Source: Mycolicibacterium tokaiense
GTDB taxonomy: Bacteria; Actinomycetota; Actinomycetes; Mycobacteriales; Mycobacteriaceae
Length of the DNA: 64,000 bases
Reading direction: 5' to 3'
Assembly: GCF_010725885.1 (NCBI RefSeq)
Contig: NZ_AP022600.1
Span: 3,472,001 to 3,536,000, forward strand
The position numbers and the translations under genes were made by a program. Below are positions 9,217 through 19,852 of the stretch, one piece after another. Each line of letters begins with the position of its first letter. Position 1 is the stretch's first letter. Under the pieces are notes generated by a model that was not told the origin of the DNA, did not search any database, and was given only the letters and a program-made list of their open reading frames with translations.

Positions 9217-9220
<4 letters not shown>
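8420..9220 (+). CDS. xthA: exodeoxyribonuclease III / AP endonuclease
   Basis: A 266-residue member of the exonuclease-endonuclease-phosphatase fold. Key segments are VNGIRAA near the N-terminus, the metal-binding glutamate in VVCLQETRADD, the catalytic GDWNIAHTENDIKAWKAN, and the C-terminal SDHAPVTVEYV. It cleaves DNA at abasic sites and trims 3' blocks in base-excision repair. The start is GTG. Its stop overlaps the stop of the convergent exported hydrolase by four bases. No repair operon surrounds it, although nei2 and lhr are at the far end of the window. Confidence 0.93.
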
Positions 9221-11358
<2,138 letters not shown>

Positions 11359-11376
11359 CGACGTGGGAGGCTGGCA

Positions 11377-12453
11377 GTGACGGATCCGGCCCGCTCGGAC
11401 ACCGAGGTCGACGACATCGACGCCGAGGCTGAGAAGCCGGGATTGCTGGACCGCTACCGCGCCCGCTGGCACTGGTTCGATCACGTGATGCGGGCGCAGC
11501 AGCGCTACACCGACTCCAAGGGTGACTTCTACGCCGCCGGCATCACCTACTTCACCATCTTCGCGCTCTTCCCCCTGTTGATGGTCGGGTTCGCGATCGG
11601 CGGCTTCGTGCTGGCCGGATCTCCAGAGCTGATGGCCCAGGTGCAGGGTTGGATCCGCTCGAGCGTCTCCGGTGACATGGGCCAGCAACTGATCACGTTG
11701 ATGGACTCGGCCATCGAATCGCGCGCCACGGTCGGTGCTATCGGACTGGCCACGGCGGCGTGGGCCGGGCTGGGCTGGATCGGCAATCTGCGTGAGGCCC
11801 TGAGCCAGATGTGGGGCCTGTTCCGCGATGAGCCACAGGGTTTCCTGCGCACCAAGTTGTCAGACCTGTCGGCATTGGTCTCGGTATTCGTGGCGATCGT
11901 CTTGACGTTCGCGCTGACCGCCCTCAGCAGCGGCAGCACCATGCGAACAGTGCTGCAGTTCTTCGGAGTGGGCGACATCCCGGGTCTGGGGGTGGGGCTG
12001 CAGGTGGCCTCCCGCGTCGCGTCGGTGCTGGTGTCATGGCTGCTGTTCACCACCATGATCGCCCGGCTGCCGCGGGAGTCGATCAGCTTCCGCAGCAGTA
12101 TCAGGGCCGGGCTGATCGCCGCCGTCGGGTTCGAGATTTTCAAATTGGTGGCTTCGATCTACCTGCAGTCGGTGGTCACCGGACCGGCCGGCGCGACGTT
12201 CGGTCCGGTGCTGGGCCTGATGGTGTTCGCCTACATCACCGCGCGGCTCATCCTGTTCTCGACCGCCTGGGCCGCCACCTCCAAGGACAATCTCCAGGAG
12301 GACGTGGTACCGCCGCCCGAGCCGGCGGTGATCACCACCCGGGTCATCACCCGGCCCGGTATCGGCCCCCTGCAGGCTGCCGCGGCCGCCGCCGTGGGAG
12401 CGGTTGGTGTGCTCGGTCTTTCGCGAATCAGGCGGCGCGAGAACGACGATTGA
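11377..12453 (+). CDS. YihY/BrkB-family inner membrane protein
   Basis: A 358-residue integral membrane protein of the YihY (formerly RNase BN)/BrkB family. It has the N-terminal [20 protein letters not shown], the family hallmark [20 protein letters not shown], and about six hydrophobic segments. The C-terminal tail ends in a further hydrophobic stretch ([17 protein letters not shown]) and basic residues. The GTG start at 11377 has GGGAGG nearby. It follows trpS by 18 bp, as recalled for M. tuberculosis Rv3336c-Rv3335c. Function is not established; family members are thought to influence envelope integrity or export. Its last 26 bases overlap the convergent dacB gene. Confidence 0.9.
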   Translation: MTDPARSDTEVDDIDAEAEKPGLLDRYRARWHWFDHVMRAQQRYTDSKGDFYAAGITYFTIFALFPLLMVGFAIGGFVLAGSPELMAQVQGWIRSSVSGDMGQQLITLMDSAIESRATVGAIGLATAAWAGLGWIGNLREALSQMWGLFRDEPQGFLRTKLSDLSALVSVFVAIVLTFALTALSSGSTMRTVLQFFGVGDIPGLGVGLQVASRVASVLVSWLLFTTMIARLPRESISFRSSIRAGLIAAVGFEIFKLVASIYLQSVVTGPAGATFGPVLGLMVFAYITARLILFSTAWAATSKDNLQEDVVPPPEPAVITTRVITRPGIGPLQAAAAAAVGAVGVLGLSRIRRRENDD

Positions 12454-13648
12454 CCGCGCGGGCGATCAGGATCAGCCCGAACACCACCACGGTCCCCACC
12501 ACCGCCACGCCGACGCGCACCGGTACCGCGTCCGCAGCCGGGACCAGGGTGGCCGCCTGCGCCGCTGCCACTGCGGCCATGTCGTCGATCGGTTGCTTCT
12601 CCTTGGGCTGCAGAGCCGGGTCCGGGTCCACCAGTTTCCCGACCGAGGTGCCGGCCGGCAGGCTGAAGCCGTAGTCCAGCAGGCGCGCGGCCTGCTCCCA
12701 GGGCGCAATCGGTTGTCTGGTGCCCTTGAGCAGAACCGTCACCAGTCGGCGGCCGTCCCGCTCGGCGGCGCCGACGAAGGTCTGGCCGGCGTCGTCGGTG
12801 TACCCGGTCTTGCCGCCGAGCGCGCCGGGGTAGTTGTAGAGCAGCTTGACGTCGTTGACGACTTCGTACGGCGGGTTGCCGTCGCGCCCAGGGAAATCGA
12901 AGGACTGCGTGCGCACGATGTCGGTGAACGTCGGGTTCTGCCAGGCGTACCGGTAGAACAGCGCCAGGTCGTAGGCCGAGGTGCTCATGCCGGGCCCGTC
13001 CAGACCGGACGGGGTGGCGGCGCGGGTGTCGCGGCCACCGAGCTGGCTCGCCAGAGTGTTGAGCTTGCCCAGTGCGGCGTCCCACCCGCCCAGCTGCATC
13101 GCCAGGGCATGGGCGGCGTCGTTGCCGGAGTGCATCATCAGGCCGTGCAGCAGGTCGTTGACCGTGTAGAAGCCGCCGGGGCCGACGCCCACCTTGGTGC
13201 CCTCGGCGTTGGCATCGTCCTGGGTTCCGGGCACCTGCTTGTTGAGGTTCAGCTCCCGCAATGACGCCAGCGCGGTGAGCACCTTGATGACACTGGCGGG
13301 GCGGTGGCGGCCATGGGGATCGCGGGCGGCGATCACCTCGCCGGTGTCCATGTCGGCCACGATCCACGATTCGGCCGAGACGTCGCCGGGGACCGGCGGG
13401 GTGTTGGGTGCGGCGATGATGCCGCAGCCGCCGAGGGCGTCTCCGCCCACGGGCTTGGCGGGCACGGCCAGCGGGGCCGGAGTGGGATCGCCGGGCTTGG
13501 GCACCTCGGAGGCGTCGACGGCCGGCGGGGTGGTGACCCGGTAGGGGCAGGCTTCGGGTTCGGCGTGCGCCAAGGCGGGGCTGCTCAGCGCGATCAGCGC
13601 CACCGCGAGCGCGGCGGCGTGCCGGAACAGGGGTCGTGTGGTCGCCAT
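12428..13648 (-). CDS. dacB: D-alanyl-D-alanine carboxypeptidase
   Basis: A 406-residue penicillin-binding protein of the S11 family that trims the terminal D-Ala from peptidoglycan stem peptides outside the membrane. The signal peptide is [20 protein letters not shown]. The catalytic triplet is complete: SVIK (SxxK), SGN in [11 protein letters not shown], and KTG in [13 protein letters not shown]-terminal transmembrane segment ([19 protein letters not shown]) anchors it. I chose the ATG at 13648, which places the signal peptide at the N-terminus; a start 22 codons earlier adds a non-family leader. The region 13649-13926 is intergenic, with one palindrome annotated separately. M. tuberculosis dacB1 (Rv3330) lies in the same neighbourhood. 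Confidence 0.94.
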   Translation of the reverse strand: MATTRPLFRHAAALAVALIALSSPALAHAEPEACPYRVTTPPAVDASEVPKPGDPTPAPLAVPAKPVGGDALGGCGIIAAPNTPPVPGDVSAESWIVADMDTGEVIAARDPHGRHRPASVIKVLTALASLRELNLNKQVPGTQDDANAEGTKVGVGPGGFYTVNDLLHGLMMHSGNDAAHALAMQLGGWDAALGKLNTLASQLGGRDTRAATPSGLDGPGMSTSAYDLALFYRYAWQNPTFTDIVRTQSFDFPGRDGNPPYEVVNDVKLLYNYPGALGGKTGYTDDAGQTFVGAAERDGRRLVTVLLKGTRQPIAPWEQAARLLDYGFSLPAGTSVGKLVDPDPALQPKEKQPIDDMAAVAAAQAATLVPAADAVPVRVGVAVVGTVVVFGLILIARAVNRRSRAA

Positions 13649-13874
13649 CGGGATGGAGATTAAGCGACCGATGCGGGCATTTCGGGGAGCCGCGCTGTGA
13701 CTGATGTGAACCATGTTGTTTCTGAGGTCACGTGGACCGAGAGTGGACCGGCAGCGAGATGGCTACATCTGTCATTCGTCGGAGTCAGACAGCAGCAATG
13801 ACGATCACGCGCGGTTGTCGACCCTCTCAGCAGTGTTTACCATGAGCTCGCTCGGCGATCAGCTATCGCTGTGT

Positions 13875-13889
13875 ACAGGTGGAACCTGT
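13875..13889. promoter_or_regulatory. candidate MarR operator
   Basis: ACAGGT-GGA-ACCTGT is a perfect 6-bp dyad with a 3-bp spacer, 37 bases before the preferred GTG start of the MarR gene. An earlier GTG at 13879 would lie inside it, which argues for the later start. An autoregulatory role is inferred from position. Confidence 0.45.
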
Positions 13890-13926
13890 GTCAGTGGCAG
13901 GTGCTCATGGGATCGGGGGACGGTCG

Positions 13927-14481
13927 GTGGATGGTGCGTGCATACAGACGACTCGAGATGGGCGGCTTGGTGGTGACGCCGCCGCGGTTCGCGGCCCCCT
14001 GCGGTTGCCGGGACTCGATGATGTGGAGCACGAATGCTGGCGTCAGTTCAGTGAATCGGCGACCCGGATCGGTGATCTGCTGCAGCGCACCCTGACGCGC
14101 GAGCACGGCTTCAGCCTGCACGACGTCATGCTGCTGCAGACGCTGGCGACCGCACCCGCCGGGTCGGCCCGGATGGGCGATCTGGCCGACGCGCTGGTGC
14201 TGTTGCCGAGCCGCCTCACCCAGCAGGTGGCCAGAATGGAGGGCGCGGGTCTGGTGGTGCGCAGCGTCAGTCCGCAGGACCGCCGGGGTGTGGTCGCCTC
14301 CATCACCGACGCCGGCCGGGTGCGGCTGGGGCCGGCGCTGGACACCTATGCCCGCGTTGTGCGCAGCCACTTCCTCGATCCGGTCACCCGCCGCCAGATG
14401 ACGTCGATCGGCGACAGCTGCCGGCGGGTCGGCAGCGGGTTCGTCACGCCCCCGCAGCGGCCGAAACCGCTGAGCCTGTGA
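13927..14481 (+). CDS. MarR-family transcriptional regulator
   Basis: A winged-helix regulator of about 184 residues. The core runs from DVEHECWRQFSESATRIGDLL through FSLHDVMLLQTLATAPAG (helices 2-3), recognition helix DLADALVLLPSRLTQQVARM and wing GLVVRSVSPQDRRGVVASIT, so domain order is normal. The GTG at 13927 has GGGGGA at good spacing; a GTG at 13879 is also open. It converges with the aminotransferase across a strong hairpin. Ligand and targets are unknown. The dyad just upstream suggests autoregulation, and there is no adjacent efflux or oxidoreductase gene on its strand. Confidence 0.82.
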   Translation: MDGACIQTTRDGRLGGDAAAVRGPLRLPGLDDVEHECWRQFSESATRIGDLLQRTLTREHGFSLHDVMLLQTLATAPAGSARMGDLADALVLLPSRLTQQVARMEGAGLVVRSVSPQDRRGVVASITDAGRVRLGPALDTYARVVRSHFLDPVTRRQMTSIGDSCRRVGSGFVTPPQRPKPLSL

Positions 14482-14484
14482 CGA

Positions 14485-14515
14485 AGTCGGCCCCTGCCGG
14501 TGGCAGGGGCCGACT
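14485..14515. terminator. bidirectional hairpin terminator
   Basis: AGTCGGCCCCTGCC and GGCAGGGGCCGACT form a perfect 14-bp stem around a GGT loop, exactly between the convergent MarR and aminotransferase stop codons. There is no T-run, as is common for mycobacterial hairpin terminators. Confidence 0.85.
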
Positions 14516-14527
14516 CGGATCGTTACG

Positions 14528-15916
14528 TCACATCCGGGCAGACGCCTCGGTCAGCACGTTGTGCAGGATGTCGTAGATGGCGTCGAATTCGCGCTGGCCG
14601 CAGATCAGCGGCGGCGCCAGCTGCACCACTGGGTCGCCGCGGTCATCGGCGCGGCAGTACAGACCGGCCTCGAACAGCGCCGGAGTGAGGAATCCGCGTA
14701 GCAGCCGCTCGCACTCCTCGTCGTTGAAGGTCTCCTTGGTGGCTTTGTCCTTGACCAGCTCGATGCCGTAGAAGAAACCCTCGCCGCGGACGTCGCCGAC
14801 GATCGGAATGTCGAGCAGCTTCTCCAGCGTCGCCCGGAACGCCGGGGCGTTCTGCTTCACGTGGTCGTTGATCCCCTCGCGTTCGAAGATGTCGAGGTTG
14901 GCCAGCGCCACCGCCGCCGATACCGGGTGACCGCCGAAGGTGTAGCCGTGCCCGAAGACGGTGGAGCCGTCATTGAAGGGCTCGAACAGACGGTCGCTGG
15001 CGATCATCGCGCCGATCGGGGAGTACCCGGACGTCAGCCCCTTGGCGCAGGTGATGATGTCGGGGGTGTAGCCGAAGTCGTTGCAGGCGAACATCGATCC
15101 GATGCGGCCGTAGGCGCAGATCACCTCGTCGGAGACCAGCAGGACGTCGTACTCGTCGCAGATCTCGCGCACCCGCTCGAAGTATCCGGGCGGCGGCGGG
15201 AAGCACCCGCCGGCATTCTGCACCGGCTCGAGGAACACCGCGGCCACGGTGTCGGGGCCTTCGTATTCGATGGCCTCGGCGATCCGGTCGGCACAGTAGC
15301 GGCCGAACGCCTTGGGATCGGTGCTGAACTGCTCGGGAGCCCGGTAGAAGTTGGTGTTGGGCACCCGGAAGCCGCCGGGGGTCGGCGGATCGAAGGGTGC
15401 CTTGAACGCCGGGATGCCGGTGATGGCCAGCGCGCCCTGCGGCGTGCCGTGATAGGCGATGGAACGCGAGATCACCTTGTACTTGCCCGGTTTGCCGGTC
15501 AGCTTGAAGTACTGTTTGGCCAACTTCCAGGCGCTTTCGACGGCCTCGCCGCCGCCGGTGGTGAAGAACACCCGGTTCAGGTCGCCGGGTGCGTAGCCGG
15601 CGATGCGCTCTGCCAGCTCGATCGCCGGCGGCGTGGCGAACGACCACAGCGGGAAGAACGCCAGCGACTCCGCCTGCTTGGCGGCGGTCTCGGCCAGCTC
15701 GGCGCGGCCGTGGCCGACCTGGACGACGAACAGCCCCGAGAGCCCGTCGATGTACTTGTTGCCCTCGCTGTCCCAGATGTGGACGCCGTCACCACGGGTG
15801 ATGATCGTCGGTGTGATCCCTTCACCGTGGCGGGCGAAGTGGCCCCACAGGTGCCGGTCGGCCTTGGCGGACAGTCCGCCGGCCAGATGTTGTTCGGTTT
15901 CCGAGATTATTGTCAT
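14528..15916 (-). CDS. class III (omega) aminotransferase
   Basis: A 462-residue PLP-dependent class III aminotransferase. Family segments are YIDGLSGLFVVQVGHGRAEL, FFTTGGGEAVESAWKLAKQY, the acidic LLVSDEVICAYGRIG, and the PLP lysine in ITCAKGLTSGYSPIGAMI near residue 287. The long N-terminus and these motifs resemble putrescine/beta-alanine:pyruvate-type omega-transaminases and the M. tuberculosis Rv3329 protein. The ATG at 15916 overlaps the upstream Lrp gene's stop by four bases (ATGA), so regulator and enzyme are one transcript. With the divergent aldehyde dehydrogenase it would convert a terminal amine to an aldehyde and then an acid. The exact amine is not determinable. Confidence 0.9.
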   Translation of the reverse strand: MTIISETEQHLAGGLSAKADRHLWGHFARHGEGITPTIITRGDGVHIWDSEGNKYIDGLSGLFVVQVGHGRAELAETAAKQAESLAFFPLWSFATPPAIELAERIAGYAPGDLNRVFFTTGGGEAVESAWKLAKQYFKLTGKPGKYKVISRSIAYHGTPQGALAITGIPAFKAPFDPPTPGGFRVPNTNFYRAPEQFSTDPKAFGRYCADRIAEAIEYEGPDTVAAVFLEPVQNAGGCFPPPPGYFERVREICDEYDVLLVSDEVICAYGRIGSMFACNDFGYTPDIITCAKGLTSGYSPIGAMIASDRLFEPFNDGSTVFGHGYTFGGHPVSAAVALANLDIFEREGINDHVKQNAPAFRATLEKLLDIPIVGDVRGEGFFYGIELVKDKATKETFNDEECERLLRGFLTPALFEAGLYCRADDRGDPVVQLAPPLICGQREFDAIYDILHNVLTEASARM

Positions 15917-16419
15917 CGCGTACCCCAATTGTATTGCTGTTTAACAAGTTTCAGATAAACCAACGTTTCGGTGGATATCACCCCTGGGACGGCGCGGATT
16001 TGTGTGTTGAGCAGGTCCAGCAGGTCGTCGTCGTCCTCGCAGACCACTTCGACGATGGCGTCGAAGGAGCCAGCGGTCAGGACCACGTAGTCGACGGATG
16101 CGATCTTCGACAGCTCGTCGGCGACCTTGAGGGTGTCGCCGGTGCACTTGATGCCGATCATCGCCTGGCGGGCGAAACCGAGCTGCATCGGGTCGGTCAC
16201 CGCGACGATCTGCATCACGCCCGCGTCGACCAGCCGCTGCACCCGCTGACGTACCGCCGCCTCGGACAACCCGACAGCCTTGCCGATGCCCGCGTAGGAT
16301 CGACGGCCATCCTGCTGCAGGTTCTCGATGATGGCCTTGGACAGTTCATCGAGCTGCATCGCCGGCCCGCCCGGGCTCGCGCGAAGATGCCCGGAGCCGA
16401 TCCCGCCCAATTCGCGCAT
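15913..16419 (-). CDS. Lrp/AsnC-family transcriptional regulator
   Basis: A 168-residue Lrp/AsnC protein. The helix-turn-helix is QLDELSKAIIENLQQDGRRS through GKAVGLSEAAVRQRVQRLVDAG, followed by the RAM/effector domain (GIKCTGDTLKVADELSK, VLTAGSFDAIVEVVCEDDDD). The first 20 residues precede the family core, so MQLDEL near 16359 is an alternative start. It is cotranscribed with the omega-aminotransferase (ATGA overlap) and divergent from the aldehyde dehydrogenase. A GTTGC-N5-GCAAC dyad 23 bases upstream is its probable binding site. It most likely responds to an amino acid or amine degraded by the neighbouring enzymes. Confidence 0.9.
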   Translation of the reverse strand: MRELGGIGSGHLRASPGGPAMQLDELSKAIIENLQQDGRRSYAGIGKAVGLSEAAVRQRVQRLVDAGVMQIVAVTDPMQLGFARQAMIGIKCTGDTLKVADELSKIASVDYVVLTAGSFDAIVEVVCEDDDDLLDLLNTQIRAVPGVISTETLVYLKLVKQQYNWGTR

Positions 16420-16441
16420 GGTCCTGATTGTGCACGGAATC

Positions 16442-16458
16442 AGTTGCGATGGGCAACT
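16442..16458. promoter_or_regulatory. candidate Lrp operator
   Basis: AGTTGC-GATGG-GCAACT is a 6-bp dyad with a 5-bp spacer in the divergent region between the Lrp gene and the aldehyde dehydrogenase. The same GTTGC-N5-GCAAC form recurs at 33820-33834 upstream of sdhC. Position supports an Lrp role; binding is inferred. Confidence 0.45.
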
Positions 16459-16554
16459 AATACTTTCAATATGCTCAGTCGGACCGGTTCAGGTCGAGTG
16501 AATACGTACAATCAGCCCTGGTCTGGGCAGTGCCGTTCGGCTACGGTGGCACGC

Positions 16555-18045
16555 ATGACTGCTGTATCTGCGGCCGTGGCCTCCAGCTGGATCAACGGCG
16601 CACCGGTGCATACCGCCGGACCGCTGCACACCGTCATCAACCCGGCCGACGGCGCCGCGGTGGCGCAGCTGTCCCTGGCCACCCCCGCCGACGTGGACAT
16701 CGCCGTCGCCTCCGCCCGCACAGCCCTGCCCGAGTGGTCGCGCGCCACCCCGGCGCAGCGGTCATCGGTGCTGGCCACATTGGCCGAGTTGATGGAGGCC
16801 AACGCTGCGGTGTTCATCGCCGAAGAAGTGAGTCAGACGGGCAAGCCGGTGCGGTTGGCGACCGAGTTCGACGTCCCCGGCAGCATCGACAATGTCGCTT
16901 TCTTCGCCGGTGCAGCGCGGCATCTGGAGGGCAAGGCCAGCGCCGAGTACTCCGGCGATCACACGTCGAGCATCCGGCGTGAGGCAGTCGGCGTGGTTGC
17001 CACCATCACGCCCTGGAACTACCCGCTGCAGATGGCGGTCTGGAAGGTGATCCCGGCGCTGGCCGCCGGCTGTGCCGTGGTCATCAAGCCGGCCGAACTG
17101 ACGCCGCTGACCACGCTGACCCTGGCCAGACTCGCCACCGAGGCCGGCTTGCCCGACGGGGTGCTCAACGTCGTCACCGGCGCCGGCCACGATGTGGGCA
17201 CGGCACTGGCCGGCCACCCGGACGTCGACGTGGTGACCTTCACCGGGTCGACGCCGGTGGGGCGCAAGGTGATGGCGGCCGCGGCCACCCACGGGCACCG
17301 CACGCAGCTCGAACTCGGCGGCAAGGCGCCGTTCGTCGTGTTCGACGACGCCGACCTCGATGCGGCGGTTCAGGGCGCGGTGGCGGCATCGCTGATCAAC
17401 AGCGGGCAGGACTGCACCGCCGCCACCCGGGCGATCGTGGCCCGCGATCTCTACGACGACTTCGTGGCCGGCGTCGGCGAGGTGATGAGTTCGATCGTGG
17501 TCGGCGATCCCTCCGACCCGGACACCGACCTGGGGCCGTTGATCTCGTTCGCCCACCGCGCCAAGGTCGCAGGGATGGTCGAGCGCGCGCCGGGGCAGGG
17601 TGGCAGGGTCGTGACCGGCGGTGTGGCGCCGGAGCTTCCCGGGGCCTTCTACCGCCCCACGCTGATCGCCGACGTCGCCGAGGATTCCGAGGTGTACCGC
17701 GACGAGATCTTCGGCCCGGTGCTCACCGTGCGGGCGTTCGACGGTGACGACGACGCCCTGCGACAGGCCAATGACACCGACTATGGGCTCGCGGCCTCGG
17801 CGTGGACCCGCGACGTCTACCGGGCGCAGCGCGCCTCCCGCGAGATCAAGGCCGGGTGCGTGTGGATCAACGACCACATCCCGATCATCAGCGAGATGCC
17901 GCACGGTGGGGTGGGCGCCTCCGGATTCGGCAAGGACATGAGTGACTACTCCTTCGAGGAGTATCTCACCATCAAGCACGTGATGAGCGACATCACCGCC
18001 GTGGCCGACAAAGACTGGCACCGAACGATTTTCATCAAGCGCTAG
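16555..18045 (+). CDS. aldehyde dehydrogenase, gamma-aminobutyraldehyde type
   Basis: A 496-residue NAD(P)-dependent aldehyde dehydrogenase. It has the cofactor segments TITPWNYPLQMAVWKVIPAL and FTGSTPVGRKVM, the catalytic glutamate in LELGGKAPFVVF and the catalytic cysteine in SGQDCTAATRAIV (about residues 282-294). The C-terminal CVWINDHIPIISEMPHGG followed by GFGKDMSDYSFEEY is characteristic of gamma-aminobutyraldehyde/betaine-aldehyde dehydrogenases (PatD/PuuC-like). The ATG at 16555 begins the family N-terminus; upstream in-frame codons belong to the regulator's antisense. It is divergent from lrp-aminotransferase and would oxidise the aminoaldehyde they make. Confidence 0.9.
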   Translation: MTAVSAAVASSWINGAPVHTAGPLHTVINPADGAAVAQLSLATPADVDIAVASARTALPEWSRATPAQRSSVLATLAELMEANAAVFIAEEVSQTGKPVRLATEFDVPGSIDNVAFFAGAARHLEGKASAEYSGDHTSSIRREAVGVVATITPWNYPLQMAVWKVIPALAAGCAVVIKPAELTPLTTLTLARLATEAGLPDGVLNVVTGAGHDVGTALAGHPDVDVVTFTGSTPVGRKVMAAAATHGHRTQLELGGKAPFVVFDDADLDAAVQGAVAASLINSGQDCTAATRAIVARDLYDDFVAGVGEVMSSIVVGDPSDPDTDLGPLISFAHRAKVAGMVERAPGQGGRVVTGGVAPELPGAFYRPTLIADVAEDSEVYRDEIFGPVLTVRAFDGDDDALRQANDTDYGLAASAWTRDVYRAQRASREIKAGCVWINDHIPIISEMPHGGVGASGFGKDMSDYSFEEYLTIKHVMSDITAVADKDWHRTIFIKR

Positions 18046-18047
18046 GG

Positions 18048-18848
18048 TCAGTCGACGACCACGCCGGCGCGTCGCATCGCGGCGGTGATCAGGTGGTAGT
18101 CGATGGCGCCGTGGTGGCGCGCCAACGCGTCGGCGTCATCGGCGCGGCGGTCCTCGATCGCGCGGACCAACTGCTCGTGCTCGTGCAGTGCCCGCTTCTC
18201 CATCGCGGCCATGGTGGACGGTTCGCCCCACAGGTGCGCGGGGGCGCCGATGGACACCGTCGCCTTCAGGTTGAGCAGCACCCCGGTCAGCACGTCGTTG
18301 TGCGCGGCATCGTTGATGGCCAGGTGTAGCCGACTGTCTGCCTGCTGCGCCGGCAAACCCGAGTCCGCCGACCGGTAGTCGCCGAAGCGCTCCCACAGGA
18401 TCGCGACGTCGTCGTCGGTGCGGGATTCGGCTGCCGCGCGGCACACCGCCCCCTGGAGGCGGCAGATGGCGTCGCACCGGTCGCGTAGTTCGACCAGGCG
18501 GTGCGACAGCGTGCGGCCCACGGTCTCGGTGGAGGAGTCGGGCCACTGGTCGCAGACGAAGGAGCCGCCTCCGCGTCCGCGCCGGGTCTCCAGCAGACCG
18601 CGCTCCACCAGGCGCGCCAGGGCGGCCCGAACGGTCATCCGGCCGGCGCCCAGGGCAGCGGCCAACTCCCGCTCGCCCGGCAGGCGGGCGCCGGGGAGGT
18701 ATTCACCGATGGCGATCGCCGTGATCAGCCGGTCGGTCACTTCGTCCACGCGGGTCGAGGAGTCCAGCTGTTGATGCAGCACACCGGTCTGCGGCGGCGG
18801 GGGCGCGTCGCGCGCCGCCGCCGTGGAATGCCAGCCGTTGTGGGCCAT
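18048..18848 (-). CDS. GntR/FadR-family transcriptional regulator
   Basis: A 266-residue GntR regulator. The winged helix is DEVTDRLITAIAIGEYLPGARLPGERELAAALGAGRMTVRAALARLVERGLLETRRGRGG (about residues 36-95, given here as the region), followed by a helical FCD-type effector domain (RDRCDAICRLQGAVCRAAAE, LHEHEQLVRAIEDRRADDAD). The ATG at 18848 has GGGGTGA just upstream; a TTG 7 codons earlier is weaker. It is convergent with the aldehyde dehydrogenase (2 bp) and divergent from the iminopeptidase-like gene and permease, so it probably controls those two. Effectors of FCD proteins are usually small carboxylates or amino acids. Confidence 0.88.
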   Translation of the reverse strand: MAHNGWHSTAAARDAPPPPQTGVLHQQLDSSTRVDEVTDRLITAIAIGEYLPGARLPGERELAAALGAGRMTVRAALARLVERGLLETRRGRGGGSFVCDQWPDSSTETVGRTLSHRLVELRDRCDAICRLQGAVCRAAAESRTDDDVAILWERFGDYRSADSGLPAQQADSRLHLAINDAAHNDVLTGVLLNLKATVSIGAPAHLWGEPSTMAAMEKRALHEHEQLVRAIEDRRADDADALARHHGAIDYHLITAAMRRAGVVVD

Positions 18849-18892
18849 TGCTTCACCCCTGTTCGTCAACTCGATGTTAATTCCCCCGATAT

Positions 18893-18909
18893 GGTCTTGC
18901 CGCGAGACC
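18893..18909. promoter_or_regulatory. candidate GntR operator
   Basis: GGTCT-N7-AGACC is an inverted repeat in the 77-bp divergent gap between the GntR gene and the hydrolase-permease pair. Assigned on position alone. Confidence 0.35.
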
Positions 18910-18925
18910 TTTAGAGGTTCATGCT

Positions 18926-19840
18926 GTGCGGGTGCCTCGCGCAGAACGTTTCGTGCCTTTCGGTGATCACCAGACCTGGGTGCAGATCACCACACCGGTC
19001 AACGCCGATCCGCATGCCCTCCCGCTGGTGGTGCTGCACGGCGGCCCGGGCATGGCGCACAACTACGTCGCCAACATCGCCGAACTGGCGCAGGAAACCG
19101 GCCGTGTCGTGGTGCACTACGACCAGCTCGGCTGCGGTGCGAGCACCCACCTGCCCGATGCCCCTGCCGACTTCTGGACCCCGGCGCTGTTTGTCGACGA
19201 GTTCGACAACCTGTGCCGGGCACTGGAACTCGAGCGCTACCACCTGCTGGGCCAATCCTGGGGCGGCATGCTGGGCGCGGAGATCGCAGTACGGCAACCC
19301 GCCGGGCTGGCGTCCCTGTCGATCTGTAACTCGCCGGCCTCCATGGAGCTGTGGGTGGCCGCGGCCGGCGAGCTGCGTGACCAACTGCCCCCCGAGGCCC
19401 GCGACGCCCTGACCAAGCATGAAGCCGCCGGCACCGTGACCGATCCGGAGTACCTGGCGGCGACGGCCGAGTTCTACCGCCGTCACGTGTGCCGGGTGGA
19501 GCCCATGCCGAAGGACTTCCTCGACAGCGAAGCCCAGATGGAAGCCGAACCGACGGTGTACCACACCATGAACGGGCCCAACGAGTTTCACGTCGTCGGC
19601 TCGCTGCGGCAGTGGAGCATCATCGACCGGTTGCCGTCGATCACGGCGCCCACCCTGGTGGTGGCCGGCGAGTTCGACGAGGCCACCCCGGCCACCTGGG
19701 CGCCCTACGTCACGCAGATCCCCGGTGCCCGCCCCCACGTGTTTGCCGGCGCCAGTCACTGCACCCATCTGGAGCAGCCGGCGCAATTCCGTTCCCTGAT
19801 AGCCGGATTCCTCGCCGGCTGTGAAGCTTCCGCTCAGTAG
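18926..19840 (+). CDS. proline iminopeptidase / L-amino-acid amidase family hydrolase
   Basis: A 304-residue alpha/beta hydrolase of peptidase family S33. It has the oxyanion motif VVLHGGPGMAHNYV, the nucleophile elbow LLGQSWGGMLGAEIA (Ser near residue 108), the acid in VVAGEFDEATP, and the catalytic His in SHCTHLEQPAQF. Members release N-terminal proline or hydrolyse amino-acid amides and related amides in the cytoplasm. The GTG start has AGAGG eight bases upstream. It is followed 12 bp later by an APC permease on the same strand, which suggests import and hydrolysis of an amide or short peptide; the GntR gene opposite is the likely regulator. Confidence 0.86.
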   Translation: MRVPRAERFVPFGDHQTWVQITTPVNADPHALPLVVLHGGPGMAHNYVANIAELAQETGRVVVHYDQLGCGASTHLPDAPADFWTPALFVDEFDNLCRALELERYHLLGQSWGGMLGAEIAVRQPAGLASLSICNSPASMELWVAAAGELRDQLPPEARDALTKHEAAGTVTDPEYLAATAEFYRRHVCRVEPMPKDFLDSEAQMEAEPTVYHTMNGPNEFHVVGSLRQWSIIDRLPSITAPTLVVAGEFDEATPATWAPYVTQIPGARPHVFAGASHCTHLEQPAQFRSLIAGFLAGCEASAQ

Positions 19841-19852
19841 AAGGACGACGAC

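Noticed and set aside
15910..16554. N-terminal extension of the aldehyde dehydrogenase
   Set aside because: It covers the divergent Lrp gene on the other strand and has no dehydrogenase character.
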